DNA from: Planctomycetales bacterium
GTDB lineage: Bacteria; Planctomycetota; Planctomycetia; Isosphaerales; Isosphaeraceae
NCBI GenBank assembly: GCA_027459775.1
Contig: DAIDHE010000164.1
Location: forward strand, 1-34,241
Length of the DNA stretch: 34,241 nucleotides
Direction: 5' to 3'
Part shown: positions 24,716 to 33,849 of the stretch, in pieces
Position numbering within the stretch: the first letter of the stretch is position 1
Layout of the letters: each line of letters opens with the position of its first letter
The notes under the pieces: generated by a model
The model's input: only the letters and a program-made list of their open reading frames with translations
The model's database searches: none
What the model was told of the DNA's origin: nothing
Position numbers and translations under genes: made by a program

Positions 24716-27700
24716 ATGAGGCGCATCGCGATGACTTTCTCCACCTGGTCGATCCGGTTCGACGACCCCTGGTGGCTGCTCCTCATTCCGCTCGTATTGC
24801 CTCCGCTCGTCTGGGCCAGCCAGCGGAGCCTGACGGGGCTGGGGCCGATCCGGCGGATCCTGGCGATCGGCATTCGCTCGTTCGTGATCACGCTCGTCGT
24901 GCTCGCGCTGGCCGAGATGAAGTCGGTCAAGCGCACCGACCGGCTCACGACCATGTACCTGATCGACGTCTCGAACAGCGTGCCCAAGGATCTGCAAAAG
25001 GCCGAGATCGAATACGCCGCCGCGACCTCGCGCAAGAGGCGTAAGGACGACCTGGCCGGCGTGGTGGTCTTTGGCAAGTCGCCGCGGGTCGAGATCCCCC
25101 CCTCCCCCAGCGAGCTCAACCTGCTCGCCGTCGAGAGCACGGTCGACGCCGAGAACACCGATCTCGCCGCCGGGCTCAAGCTCGCCCTCGCAGCGTTTCC
25201 CGACGACACCGCCCGCCGCGTGGTGGTCCTTTCCGACGGCAACGAAAACCGCGGCTCGGTGCTCGAGCAGGCCCAGGCCGCCCGGGCGCTCGGCGTCCAG
25301 GTCGACGTCGTGCCGATCGATTATTTCTACGACCGCGAGGTCCTGGTCGAGAAGGTCTCGATTCCTCCCGACGTCAAGAAGGGCGAGACGGTCAACGTGA
25401 GCGTGGTCGTCCGCGCCAGCGAGCCCACGCGGGGAACCTTGCAGGTCTTCCAGAAGGCCGACAACCACCGCGCCCCGGCCGCCGGCAACGAGTCCCCAGT
25501 TCCCGTCGAGCTCGCCCGCGGCGTGAACGTATTCACACTCAAGCAACTGATTACTGAACCCAATTTCTACACCTTCAGCGCCGAGTTCACGCCCGCGGAG
25601 GGAGGGGGCGACAAGCGGGCGATCAACAACGTCGCCCAGGGGTTCACCCACGCCCGGGGCAAGGCGCAGGCGATCTTGATCGAGGGAACGCGGGGCGAGC
25701 ACGTCGAGCTCGTGAAGGCCCTTCGCGAAAAGGAGATCGAGGTCCGGGTCATGGTCGCGCCCCGGATCGACGGCGCGGGCGACGTCGGCGGCGACATCCT
25801 GCCCAACGACCTCGCCGAGCTCCAGCCCTACGACGTCGTGATCCTGGCGAACACGCCCAAGGAGTCGTTCACCGAGAGCCAGCATCAGCTTTTCGCGTCG
25901 AACTGCCATGACATGGGGGCGGGACTCGTGATGCTCGGCGGCGAAAACAGCTTCGGCGCCGGCGGCTGGATGAACACGCCGGTGGAAAAGGCCCTGCCGG
26001 TCGACATGCAGATCAAGGCCGTCAAGGTTCAGGGCATCGGCGCGATGGCGCTGATCATGCACGCCAGCGAGATCGCCGAAGGGAATTACTGGCAAAAGGT
26101 CGTCGCCAAGGCCGCCCTGGGCGCGCTCTCGAGCTACGACTACGCCGGGCTCTTGCACTGGGAGGGCAAGGAGGCGTGGCTCTTCACCCTGAAGCCGATC
26201 GGGGCCGGGCGAACCGGCATGCTGCGGGCGATCGACCGCATGACGCCGGGCGACATGCCCGATTTCGACCCCTCGCTGTTGATGGCAATGCGCGGGCTGA
26301 ACGCGATCCCCGACGCGATGAGCAAGCACATCGTCGTGATCTCGGACGGCGACCCGACGCCCCCCTCGAATCGCGTGCTGGCCCAGCTCGTCGCCAGCAA
26401 GGTCACGGTGACGGCGGTCCTGACGGCGGCCCATGGCAACGATGCCGGCGCGGCCGCCGTGATGCGCAACCTCGCCATCCGCACCAAGGGCCGGTTCTAC
26501 AATGTGACCAACCCCCGCGCCCTGCCGCGGATCTATCAAAAAGAAGCCCGCTCGATCTCGCGTCCCCTGATCTACGAGCAGACCACCCCCTGGCGGCCCA
26601 ATCTCAGCGAGCCCATCACCGAGCCCGTCCTGGGGCTCACGGGCGAGCTCCCCCCCATCACCGGGCTCGTCCTCACCTCGCCCAAGGAAAACGAGCTGGT
26701 CGAGATCCCCATCGTCTCGCCGCTCCCCGGCGGGCAGGTGAACCCCGTCCTCGCCCACTGGACTTACGGCCTGGGGCGGTCGGTCGCCTTCACCTCCGAC
26801 GCCGGCCGCAAATGGGCCAAGACCTGGCCCGAATGGCAGGGATACGCCGCCTTCTGGTCGCAGGTGATCCGCTGGGCCATGCGGCCTGCCGAGCGCGGCG
26901 AGCTCACGCTCAACCTCAGGCGCGAGAACGGCCGGATCAAGGTTCTGGTCGACGCCCTCGACAAGGACGACCGGTTCCTGAATTTCCTTCAGATCCAGGG
27001 ATCCCTGGTCGACCCCGACCTCAAATCGCGCCCGATCGAGCTGTCGCAGACCGCCCCCGGACGCTACGAGGCGACCCTCGACCAGGCCGAGGCCAGCGGC
27101 AATTATTTCGTCAACCTGGGCTATCGCGGTCCGGGCGGCGTCCAGGGGGTCGTCTCGTCGGGCGTCTCGGTGCCGTACTCGGATGAATACCGCGAGCTGC
27201 GATCGAACCCGACCGCGCTCGAGAATCTGGCCTCGCTCACCGACGGCCAACGGATCGAGTGGAAGCAAGGCCCCGACGGCCGCATCGACCTGGCCGCGAC
27301 GGCGCGCGAGGTCGACCACTTCCGCCGCGACCCCGGGCTCGTGAACCCTCGCGCCTTCACGCCGCTCTGGCCGATTCTGCTCTGGCTGGCCGGCTGCATG
27401 TTCCTGGGCGACGTCGCCGTGCGTCGGCTGGCGCTCGACCTCGACTGGATCGCCGCCACGGTGAGCGCGGAGTGGCGCAAACTCAGGGGCGAGCCCGCCG
27501 TCGCCAGCGACTACATGGACAAGCTCAAGACCCGCAAGGCCGAGGTCGACCTCCAGATCGACCGCCCCCGCGCGGCCCCGGCCGCCACGCCCGAGGGGGC
27601 CCCGCCCACCAGCGTCGTCCCCCAGGAGCTCCAGGGCCTTTCCCCCGCCGCCGAGCTGGCCCAGGGCCAGGCCCCGCAAGCGCCCGAAAAGCCAACCCTG

Positions 27701-27805
27701 GCCGCCGGGCCGCCCGAGGCCCAGGGCTATACCAACCGCCTGCTCAAGGCCAAGAAACGCATGTGGGAAGAACGTGAAAAAGACAAGGACAGCCCCGGCC
27801 CCTGA
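24716..27805 (+). CDS. Large membrane VWA / glutamine-amidotransferase-like protein
   Basis: A 1029-aa protein. Two N-terminal membrane helices (about 18-33 and 47-66) are followed by a von Willebrand A domain with an intact metal-dependent adhesion site: DVSNS at 84-88, the Thr in ENTDLAAGL, and VVLSDGNEN. A middle segment, starting around GKAQAILIEGTRGEHVELV and including GLVMLGGENSFGAGGW, has the class I glutamine-amidotransferase-like fold but no Cys nucleophile. A second VWA-like motif, VVISDGDPTPP, comes later. Another membrane helix (PLWPILLWLAGCMFLG) precedes a charged, Pro/Ala-rich tail. An ATG at 24731 is an alternative start. The pairing with MoxR and DUF58 genes matches stress/aerotolerance (Bat-like) operons. 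Confidence 0.88.
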   Translation: MRRIAMTFSTWSIRFDDPWWLLLIPLVLPPLVWASQRSLTGLGPIRRILAIGIRSFVITLVVLALAEMKSVKRTDRLTTMYLIDVSNSVPKDLQKAEIEYAAATSRKRRKDDLAGVVVFGKSPRVEIPPSPSELNLLAVESTVDAENTDLAAGLKLALAAFPDDTARRVVVLSDGNENRGSVLEQAQAARALGVQVDVVPIDYFYDREVLVEKVSIPPDVKKGETVNVSVVVRASEPTRGTLQVFQKADNHRAPAAGNESPVPVELARGVNVFTLKQLITEPNFYTFSAEFTPAEGGGDKRAINNVAQGFTHARGKAQAILIEGTRGEHVELVKALREKEIEVRVMVAPRIDGAGDVGGDILPNDLAELQPYDVVILANTPKESFTESQHQLFASNCHDMGAGLVMLGGENSFGAGGWMNTPVEKALPVDMQIKAVKVQGIGAMALIMHASEIAEGNYWQKVVAKAALGALSSYDYAGLLHWEGKEAWLFTLKPIGAGRTGMLRAIDRMTPGDMPDFDPSLLMAMRGLNAIPDAMSKHIVVISDGDPTPPSNRVLAQLVASKVTVTAVLTAAHGNDAGAAAVMRNLAIRTKGRFYNVTNPRALPRIYQKEARSISRPLIYEQTTPWRPNLSEPITEPVLGLTGELPPITGLVLTSPKENELVEIPIVSPLPGGQVNPVLAHWTYGLGRSVAFTSDAGRKWAKTWPEWQGYAAFWSQVIRWAMRPAERGELTLNLRRENGRIKVLVDALDKDDRFLNFLQIQGSLVDPDLKSRPIELSQTAPGRYEATLDQAEASGNYFVNLGYRGPGGVQGVVSSGVSVPYSDEYRELRSNPTALENLASLTDGQRIEWKQGPDGRIDLAATAREVDHFRRDPGLVNPRAFTPLWPILLWLAGCMFLGDVAVRRLALDLDWIAATVSAEWRKLRGEPAVASDYMDKLKTRKAEVDLQIDRPRAAPAATPEGAPPTSVVPQELQGLSPAAELAQGQAPQAPEKPTLAAGPPEAQGYTNRLLKAKKRMWEEREKDKDSPGP

Positions 27806-27847
27806 ACGCTCCTGATCGAGCTCTTGACCGTTTGAGAGGAACCCGCC

Positions 27848-28873
27848 ATGCCCGACCCCCAAGCTGAATCGATGGAAGCCCGAGCCGACGCCTTCCGGAC
27901 GGCCCACGGCAAGATCAAGGGCGAAATCGCCAAGGTCATCGTCGGCCACGACGACATCGTCGAGGGCGTGCTCACCTGCCTGTTCATCGGCGGCCACGCC
28001 CTGCTCGAGGGCGTGCCTGGCCTGGGCAAGACGCTCCTGGTGCGGACCCTGGCCGACGCGATCGAGCTCGATTTCAACCGCATCCAGTTCACGCCCGACC
28101 TCATGCCCGCCGACATCATCGGCACCAACATGGTCATGGAGCTCGACGACGGCCGCCGCGTCTTTGAATTCCAACCCGGCCCGATCTTTTCCCAGATCGT
28201 CCTGGCCGACGAGATCAACCGCGCCACCCCCAAGACCCAGTCGGCGATGCTCGAGGCCATGCAGGAACGCTCGGTCACGGTCGGCGGCAAGATCCACCGG
28301 CTCAAGGCCCCGTTCTTCGTGATGGCGACCCAGAACCCGATCGAGCAAGAGGGAACGTACCCCCTTCCCGAGGCCCAGCTCGACCGGTTCCTGCTCAAGC
28401 TGGTGGTCGGCTATTCCAGCCGCGAGGAGCTCTCGGAAATCCTGGACCGCACCACCAAGCGGACGACGGCCCACGCCAAGAAGGTCATCGACGCCGAGAC
28501 CCTGATCGAGATGCAAGAGCTCGTGCGCGAGGTCTTGCTCGCCCCTCACGTGCAGGATTACGCGATTCGGCTGGCGCTCGCGACCCATCCCAAGGGCCCA
28601 TTCGCGGCCGCGACGACCAATCAATACATCCGCTGGGGCTCGAGCCCCCGCGGCGTCCAGACCATGGTCCTGGCCGCCAAGGTCCGCGCCCTGCTCGAGG
28701 GACGGTACAATGTCGGTTACGAGGATCTGCGTCGGGTCTACCTGCCCAGCCTGCGGCATCGGGTGCTCCTGAATTTCGAGGCCCAGGCCGAGGGGATCGA
28801 CCCCGACGACGTCCTCGTCAAATTGATCGAGGCGGTCCCGGAAAAGGCCGAGACCCGCGCGGCCGTCGCCTGA
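27848..28873 (+). CDS. MoxR-family AAA+ ATPase
   Basis: A 341-aa soluble ATPase. The Walker A motif GVPGLGKT is at 55-62, the Walker B motif with its following sensor is IVLADEINRATPKTQ, and the family block FQPGPIFSQIVLADEINRA and MATQNPIEQEGTYPLPEAQLDRF are complete. MoxR proteins act as chaperone-like ATPases that work with VWA-domain partners to mature or insert metal cofactors in protein complexes. Here the VWA partner gene lies directly upstream (42 nt) and the DUF58 gene downstream. The ATG at 27848 has AGAGGA at suitable distance. No unusual feature is seen. Confidence 0.96.
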   Translation: MPDPQAESMEARADAFRTAHGKIKGEIAKVIVGHDDIVEGVLTCLFIGGHALLEGVPGLGKTLLVRTLADAIELDFNRIQFTPDLMPADIIGTNMVMELDDGRRVFEFQPGPIFSQIVLADEINRATPKTQSAMLEAMQERSVTVGGKIHRLKAPFFVMATQNPIEQEGTYPLPEAQLDRFLLKLVVGYSSREELSEILDRTTKRTTAHAKKVIDAETLIEMQELVREVLLAPHVQDYAIRLALATHPKGPFAAATTNQYIRWGSSPRGVQTMVLAAKVRALLEGRYNVGYEDLRRVYLPSLRHRVLLNFEAQAEGIDPDDVLVKLIEAVPEKAETRAAVA

Positions 28874-28910
28874 CGCCGCGACCGAGCTCACCGTTTGACG
28901 ATCATCAATC

Positions 28911-29276
28911 ATGCGCGACATTTACGATCCACCCCCCGCGCCCGAGCACGACCTGGCGACCCCGGCCGCCGATTCGCTGAACTTCACCTCGGGCGACCTG
29001 GTCTGGCTGGTGGCGCTCTGCGCTGTCTTGTTCGTCGTGTCGGCCGCGGGCTGGCGCGACGAGCCCGCCCTGGCCGTGGCGACCGCCGCCGCCGGCTCGC
29101 TGATCATCGTCGAAAGCTGGCTCACCGCCCTCGCCTTCCTGCATCGCGGCCCGCCCTTGGGGCTCAAGGCGCGGTTGCTGATCTTTGTCGAGGCCCTCGT
29201 CCCCTGGCTCCTGGGCCTGGCCGCCGCCGTTGCCGTGATCCTGGCGCTCTTCTGGATCGTCGACCACCTGGGATAG
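28911..29276 (+). CDS. Small membrane protein in the MoxR/DUF58 cluster
   Basis: I do not recognise a family. The 121-aa protein has a polar, Pro-rich N-terminus followed by three predicted membrane helices: LVWLVALCAVLFVVSAAG, a weaker one around ATAAAGSLIIVESWLTALAF, and LIFVEALVPWLLGLAAAVAVILALFWIV. It lies 37 nt after moxR and 32 nt before the DUF58 gene, on the same strand, which makes it part of the operon. Planctomycete MoxR operons often hold a small membrane protein at this place; a role as membrane anchor or adaptor for the complex is inference. Confidence 0.8.
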   Translation: MRDIYDPPPAPEHDLATPAADSLNFTSGDLVWLVALCAVLFVVSAAGWRDEPALAVATAAAGSLIIVESWLTALAFLHRGPPLGLKARLLIFVEALVPWLLGLAAAVAVILALFWIVDHLG

Positions 29277-29308
29277 GCTCGCCCCAGACTCATGTGAGAC
29301 CGCCCCCC

Positions 29309-30235
29309 ATGACCACCTCCATCGCCTCGACCGCCGTCGACCGCCCCGCTCGGGGCGACCTTCCCTTGCTCGACCCCCAGTTCCTGCTCAAGCTCGAGCA
29401 GCTCGAGCTCGTGAGCCGGCGGATCTTCGTCGGCCGCATGAAGGGCGAACGCAAGAGCAAGCGCAAGGGCTCGTCGGTCGAATTCGCCGAGCATCGCAAC
29501 TACACCGCCGGCGACGACCTCAGACACATCGACTGGAACGTCTACGGCCGGCTCGACCGCCTGTTTCTCAAGCTGTTTCTCGAGGAAGAAGACCTTCATA
29601 TCCACACGCTCCTGGATACTAGCCTGTCGATGGACTTCGGCTCGCCCACCAAGCTCCGCTACGCCAAGCAAGTGGCGGCCGCGCTCTCCTTCATCGGGCT
29701 CGTGAACCACGATCGGGTCTTGCTCGACGCCTACAGCACCCGGCTCGATCAGGGCCTGCGGGGGATTCGCGGCCGGTCGCAGATGTGGCGGGTCGTGCAG
29801 TATCTCGACCAGCTCGCCCCCTCGGGCTCGAGCGATTTCACCGCCTCGGCCCGCGAATTCGCCATCCGCAACGCCGGCAAGGGCGTGGTCGTGGTGATCT
29901 CGGACCTGCTCGACAAACGGGGCTACCAGGACGCCCTGCGCTATCTGCTCGCGCGCAATCTCGACATCTATCTGATCCACGTCTTGGCCCAGGAAGAGGT
30001 CGAGCCCGACCTGACCGGCGACCTGCGCCTGGTCGACGCCGAGGACGGCGACATCGCCGAGATCACCATGAGCGCGGGCCTGATCAAACGTTACAAGGAC
30101 ACCCTGAACGCCTTCGTCGGCGGTTGCAAGTCCTGGTGCGCCCAGCGCGGAATCACGTACATCTTCACAACCAACCAGAACCCCTTCGACCGCCTGATCC
30201 TGAGCTACCTGCGCGACCGCGGGCTCTTGCGGTGA
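29309..30235 (+). CDS. DUF58 protein
   Basis: The ATG at 29309 gives 308 aa; a longer frame from 28895 overlaps the small membrane protein and is Arg/Pro-rich, so it is discarded. The DUF58 hallmark is present: SSVEFAEHRNYTAGDDLRHI, then DWNVYGRLDRLFLKLFLEEE. A VWA-like fold follows, with DTSLSMDFG (a MIDAS-like D-x-S-x-S) and VVVISDLLDKRG. DUF58 proteins accompany MoxR ATPases and VWA proteins in Bat/aerotolerance-type operons; the biochemical role is unknown. There is no membrane helix, so it probably works at the cytoplasmic side with MoxR. Confidence 0.94.
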   Translation: MTTSIASTAVDRPARGDLPLLDPQFLLKLEQLELVSRRIFVGRMKGERKSKRKGSSVEFAEHRNYTAGDDLRHIDWNVYGRLDRLFLKLFLEEEDLHIHTLLDTSLSMDFGSPTKLRYAKQVAAALSFIGLVNHDRVLLDAYSTRLDQGLRGIRGRSQMWRVVQYLDQLAPSGSSDFTASAREFAIRNAGKGVVVVISDLLDKRGYQDALRYLLARNLDIYLIHVLAQEEVEPDLTGDLRLVDAEDGDIAEITMSAGLIKRYKDTLNAFVGGCKSWCAQRGITYIFTTNQNPFDRLILSYLRDRGLLR

Positions 30236-30259
30236 TTCGCCGATTCGAGATATACTGAC

Positions 30260-30388
30260 ATGAACCGATGGATGATCACCGATCCCTGGGTGTTCTACGG
30301 CGCGGGGGGCCTGATGGTCGCCTACATGGTTTTCATCTTCCTGCGCCGACCGCGCGACGACCAGAAAGCCGGACCTGGCGACCTGTAG
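30260..30388 (+). CDS. 42-aa single-TM microprotein
   Basis: A short frame, ATG at 30260 to TAG at 30386-30388, 24 nt behind the DUF58 stop. The product begins MNRWMITDPWVFYGAGG, continues with a membrane helix (GLMVAYMVFIFL) and ends in RRPRDDQKAGPGDL. The positive residues after the helix predict a cytoplasmic C-terminus. It has the look of a real small membrane subunit rather than random sequence, and it closes the MoxR/DUF58 operon. No ideal ribosome binding site is visible, so confidence is moderate. Confidence 0.5.
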   Translation: MNRWMITDPWVFYGAGGLMVAYMVFIFLRRPRDDQKAGPGDL

Positions 30389-31391
30389 GGCCCCCGCCGG
30401 CGCATCCCCGTCTCCGCCCATCCCGGCGACGGGACCGGATGGCACGGATGGCAGCGGCCAGGGGCCTTGAAATCCTGGGCTTCTCGTGTTGACGCGGCAG
30501 GCTGTGGCACTTTTGGCAGATTTTTGACGAGTTTTTCGCTCGATCCGAGCCACTGGGGCGGGTTTTATGCGACCCGCGCGCGCACTTTGTGCCATGCCCT
30601 GGCGAGCTGGCCGGCCGGTCACCCCGACTCCGTCGGCCAGATTGTGAATCAGCGACGTCATGACGAGGGACCTCGAAACGGATGCTCGGACGGGGTTGCC
30701 ATGGGGATCGGGCTGACGGACGGGCGGCCGGTACGAAGGAGCCTGGGGCGTGGCACGAGGAGCGGACAGGCTCGCGGGCAAGGGAGTGCCATGATCGACG
30801 TGTGCCAGCGCATCGCGGTCACGGGTCTGCCCTCCGCGCCTGGCTGGATGTTTCCTCATGATCAACCTAACGCCGGTCTTGTTTCGCTTGATTGCAACCC
30901 TCGCGGATTCTCTGGCCGGATCGGCACAAGTTCTATCTATCGAACGAGTTAAAATCTTCAAAAATAATTCCGCGCGTTCCATTGGCGCGCGCCCGTGGCC
31001 AACGACCTGGCCTGGATGTGCCGGCTGGTCGGGAGGGTGAGTCGTCGGAACCAGCGCGACGGAACGGGCGCTTTTCGGGGTCCCGACGGAACAGGCGCTT
31101 TTCGGGGTCCGTTCTTGCGAGATTGGTGAAGGGGTTTGAAGGCGGCCAGGCCGGCGATCCTGGGGTTGGCCGCCGGGCTTGAGAGGCGGCTGTCTGGGCT
31201 TGCCGGGCAGTCCGGGATTGCCGGACAACCGTCTGGCGGTTCATCGCCCATCAGAACCCGAGCCAAGACCCACTTTTCACGACTCCAGGGCGAGGCTCGT
31301 CGAGGTGAGTCGTATTGCCAGGCGAGCCAGGTCCGACTATGGTAACAGTGGTTTTTCCGACTGCTCGACACATCTGGGATGGATCCCGACC
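30389..31391. other. About 1 kb without a convincing gene
   Basis: Open frames exist, for example 30467-30952 on the plus strand, but their translations lack conserved patterns, signal peptides or helices and look like random high-GC sequence. The stretch contains a 27-bp tandem repeat (31057-31110), a less GC-rich spot around 30950-30975, and a 6-bp hairpin GTCCGG/CCGGAC near 31209-31225 without a T-run. It may hold the promoter of the glycosyltransferase gene or remnants of a decayed gene. Confidence 0.5.
31057..31110 (+). repeat. 27-bp tandem repeat, two copies
   Basis: Two adjacent copies, 31057-31083 and 31084-31110, differ at one base: CGACGGAAC is followed by G in the first and A in the second, then GGCGCTTTTCGGGGTCC. 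No coding frame across it is convincing. Confidence 0.85.
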
Positions 31392-33065
31392 ATGACCTTC
31401 TTCACGGATGGGCTGCGTCGTTTGGCACTCATGGACGACGATCTGGTCGAGCCCGAGCCAGGGTCCGACTCGAATTCGGCCGCCGCGCGGTGGCGGATGC
31501 TGTTGCTGATTCTGGCCGCGGGTTTCGCGGTCGCGCTCCGGCTGCGGATGCTGCTCATCGGCCGGTCGCTCTGGCTCGACGAATCGGCCTTGGCGCTCAA
31601 TATCTGCGCCCGGTCGTTCGGCCAGCTTCTCGAGCCGCTCGCCTACGATCAGGCCGCGCCGATCGGGTTTCTCCTCATCGAGCGAGCGTCGGTCGTGGCC
31701 TTCGGCCCCAATGAAGTCGCCTTGCGGCTCTTTCCCTTCCTGGCCTCGCTGGCCACGCTCGTGCTCATCCACCGCTTCTGCGCGCGGAACATCGGGCCAT
31801 GGGCGGCCGTGGTCGCCGTCGCGCTTGCCGGCGTCATGCCGGCGCTGGTTTATTATTCCGGCGAGCTCAAACAGTATTCGTCCGACGTCGCGTTCGGTCT
31901 GCTCATCCTGTACCTGACGTCCAATGTGCTCCGCGCCGGCCTCACCGCCGGCCGGGCGCTGGCGCTTGGGCTCGCGGGATTGGCGGCGGTCTGGTGCTCG
32001 CACCCCTCGGTCTTCGTTCTGGCCGCCGCGGGAACGATCCTGATCCTGCACGAGGCCGCTCACAAGCGCTTCCATCGAGCGGCCCTGGCCGCCGCGGTCT
32101 CCGCCTGCTGGCTCGCCTCGTTCGGCCTGGAATACATCTACTTCCTCAAGGATTTACAGGCCAATCCGTTCCTCGCCGCGTACTGGGAATCCGCCATCCT
32201 CAAGTTCCCGCCGACCTCCCCGCGCGACCTGCGCGTTTACATGGCGGTCGGGATGGGCGTCTTCGAGTCGCTCTTCTTGAACGAACAAGTTGATGTCGAT
32301 CTATCAATGCGCATGGGCGTGTTCACGGCCGCCGCCTGGATGATCGGGCTGATCGCGCTCGGGCAGTCGGGCCGGCGGCGCATGCGGATTCTGCTGGTCG
32401 GGCCGTTGTTGTTCGGGGTCGTCGGCTGTTTGATGCACGCGTATCCGCTCAAGGGTCGACTGGCTCTCTTCACCGCGGCCGCCACGTTACCGGTCGTCGC
32501 GGCGGGAATCGCCGGGCTTGCGACTTCCCGGAATCGCGCGAATCGCGCGATTGGCGCGGTCCTGGGCTTCTGGTCGCTCCTGTTGCCGGCCACGCAGGCC
32601 GCCCAGTTTCTCGTCGAGCATCCGCGCCTGCACGACGCCCGCTCGGTCCTGGGCCAGGTCGCCCGAGCCTGGCGGCCCGGCGACGTCGTCGTGGTCGATC
32701 GCTACAGCGCGCTTCCGTTTCAGTATTACCAGTCGTTCGGCGGCGTGAAGGGCCTCGAACGAGTCGCGATCACTCGGTCGGAGCGGGCGCTCTGCGAGCC
32801 CCAGGATCTGGCGGCCGAAATCACGCGCTGGCGGGGTCGATCTCGGGTTTGGTTTCTGCTCGACACAGCGCTTCCCGATCCGGTCAATCTGTCCCGGGGC
32901 GCGCTCAAGGTGATCCTGGACCAGGCGGGCGAGCCGCTCGATTCGGCCTCATGTCGGCGCTATTCCGCGCACCTTTACAGGCTGAGAGGCGACGACGCGG
33001 GCCAGGCTGTGGAGCGGGTCGGCTCCGAGGGGTCGGGTTCCATCGCGGGAGTCAGGATTCCTTGA
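31392..33065 (+). CDS. GT39-like membrane glycosyltransferase
   Basis: The ATG at 31392 is preferred; an open frame from 31179 adds 71 residues without helices. The 557-aa protein has a cytoplasmic N-terminus, a first membrane helix (MLLLILAAGFAVALRL), then LWLDESALALN with the acidic residues (Asp63, Glu64) typical of the first outer loop of ArnT/PMT-type (GT39/GT83) enzymes. About nine further hydrophobic segments follow, then a soluble C-terminal domain of about 120 residues. Such enzymes use polyprenyl-phosphate sugars to glycosylate lipids or proteins at the outer face of the membrane. Donor and acceptor are unknown. No glycan genes flank it. Confidence 0.82.
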   Translation: MTFFTDGLRRLALMDDDLVEPEPGSDSNSAAARWRMLLLILAAGFAVALRLRMLLIGRSLWLDESALALNICARSFGQLLEPLAYDQAAPIGFLLIERASVVAFGPNEVALRLFPFLASLATLVLIHRFCARNIGPWAAVVAVALAGVMPALVYYSGELKQYSSDVAFGLLILYLTSNVLRAGLTAGRALALGLAGLAAVWCSHPSVFVLAAAGTILILHEAAHKRFHRAALAAAVSACWLASFGLEYIYFLKDLQANPFLAAYWESAILKFPPTSPRDLRVYMAVGMGVFESLFLNEQVDVDLSMRMGVFTAAAWMIGLIALGQSGRRRMRILLVGPLLFGVVGCLMHAYPLKGRLALFTAAATLPVVAAGIAGLATSRNRANRAIGAVLGFWSLLLPATQAAQFLVEHPRLHDARSVLGQVARAWRPGDVVVVDRYSALPFQYYQSFGGVKGLERVAITRSERALCEPQDLAAEITRWRGRSRVWFLLDTALPDPVNLSRGALKVILDQAGEPLDSASCRRYSAHLYRLRGDDAGQAVERVGSEGSGSIAGVRIP

Positions 33066-33170
33066 AATCGAAGGAGATCGAGATCAACCCGCGCTCTTTT
33101 TGCAGCCGGCCAGCATCAACGATTCCCGACATGCGTCATCGAGCGTCCTTGTTCGTCTTGATTCCTCGTC

Positions 33171-33815
33171 TTATTCCTCGGGATCGATCCCGGCCGCTCG
33201 CAAGCGGGCGGCCAGGCGCTCGGCGCGCGCGTGCTCCGCGTCGCGATTGATCCGCATTTCTTGATAGGTCAAAAACGGCTGGCCTTCGGGGTCGCGAATC
33301 ACCAGCTCGGGCCCGTCGAGCTCGAAACGCACCCTCAAACGCGGGCTCGTCCAGCCGTTCATTTCTGGGATCGGCGCCAGCTTCTCGCCCGAGCGGTTAA
33401 ATCCCTTGAGACCAACGTCCTCGGGATCATAGATATAATACTCCATGACGCCGTAACGCTCGTAGAACCGGAGCTTCTCCGTCATCGCGGCGGGGCGGTT
33501 GCCCGGCGATAAAACCTCGAAAACCACGGCGGGCGGAATATCGTCCTCCTCCCACTGAAGATACGATCGCCGGTGCCCCTTCGGACGGCCCAACACGACC
33601 ATCGCGTCCGGCGCAGTGCATATACCCGGCTCGCCCTCCACCGGATACCAGAACAAATCGCCAGCGACGAACACGTCCGGCCGCGCCGCGAAGACGCTCT
33701 CCAGGCCCTCCTTGATCGTCACGATCCACTGAAACTGGAGGGTGTTCTCCGCCATCGGCTGATCGTCCGTTTCGGGATAGATGACGGCTTGCGGACTCGT
33801 GCTCAAAACGCCCAT
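33171..33815 (-). CDS. Uma2-family (DUF820) putative endonuclease, copy 2
   Basis: The ATG at 33815 aligns with copy 1 and is preceded by a similar leader. The 214-aa protein has the same core: PDAMVVLGRPKG, PPAVVFEVLSP, KLRFYERYGVMEYYIYDPE. Its C-terminal helix is the shortest of the three (RDAEHARAERLAARLRAAG), with no ERDEIA repeats. It lies 34 nt downstream of copy 3, giving a tandem pair. A frame open to 34049 runs across copy 3 in the wrong register and is discarded. By eye the stretch 33261-33415 differs from copy 3 at only two positions, which indicates very recent duplication or gene conversion. Confidence 0.9.
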   Translation of the reverse strand: MGVLSTSPQAVIYPETDDQPMAENTLQFQWIVTIKEGLESVFAARPDVFVAGDLFWYPVEGEPGICTAPDAMVVLGRPKGHRRSYLQWEEDDIPPAVVFEVLSPGNRPAAMTEKLRFYERYGVMEYYIYDPEDVGLKGFNRSGEKLAPIPEMNGWTSPRLRVRFELDGPELVIRDPEGQPFLTYQEMRINRDAEHARAERLAARLRAAGIDPEE

Positions 33816-33849
33816 GAAGGTGCCCCCTCTCTCGCCACCAGGGTCGGAA

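Noticed and set aside
24560..28921. A 1453-codon open frame on the minus strand, opposite the VWA and MoxR genes
   Set aside because: The plus-strand genes have clear domains and the antisense translation is low-complexity (Gly/Leu/Asp/Arg-rich). Stop-free antisense frames are a known by-product of high-GC codon bias.
30467..30952. 161-aa open frame after the MoxR/DUF58 operon
   Set aside because: No conserved pattern, no signal peptide or helix, composition typical of chance frames in high-GC DNA.
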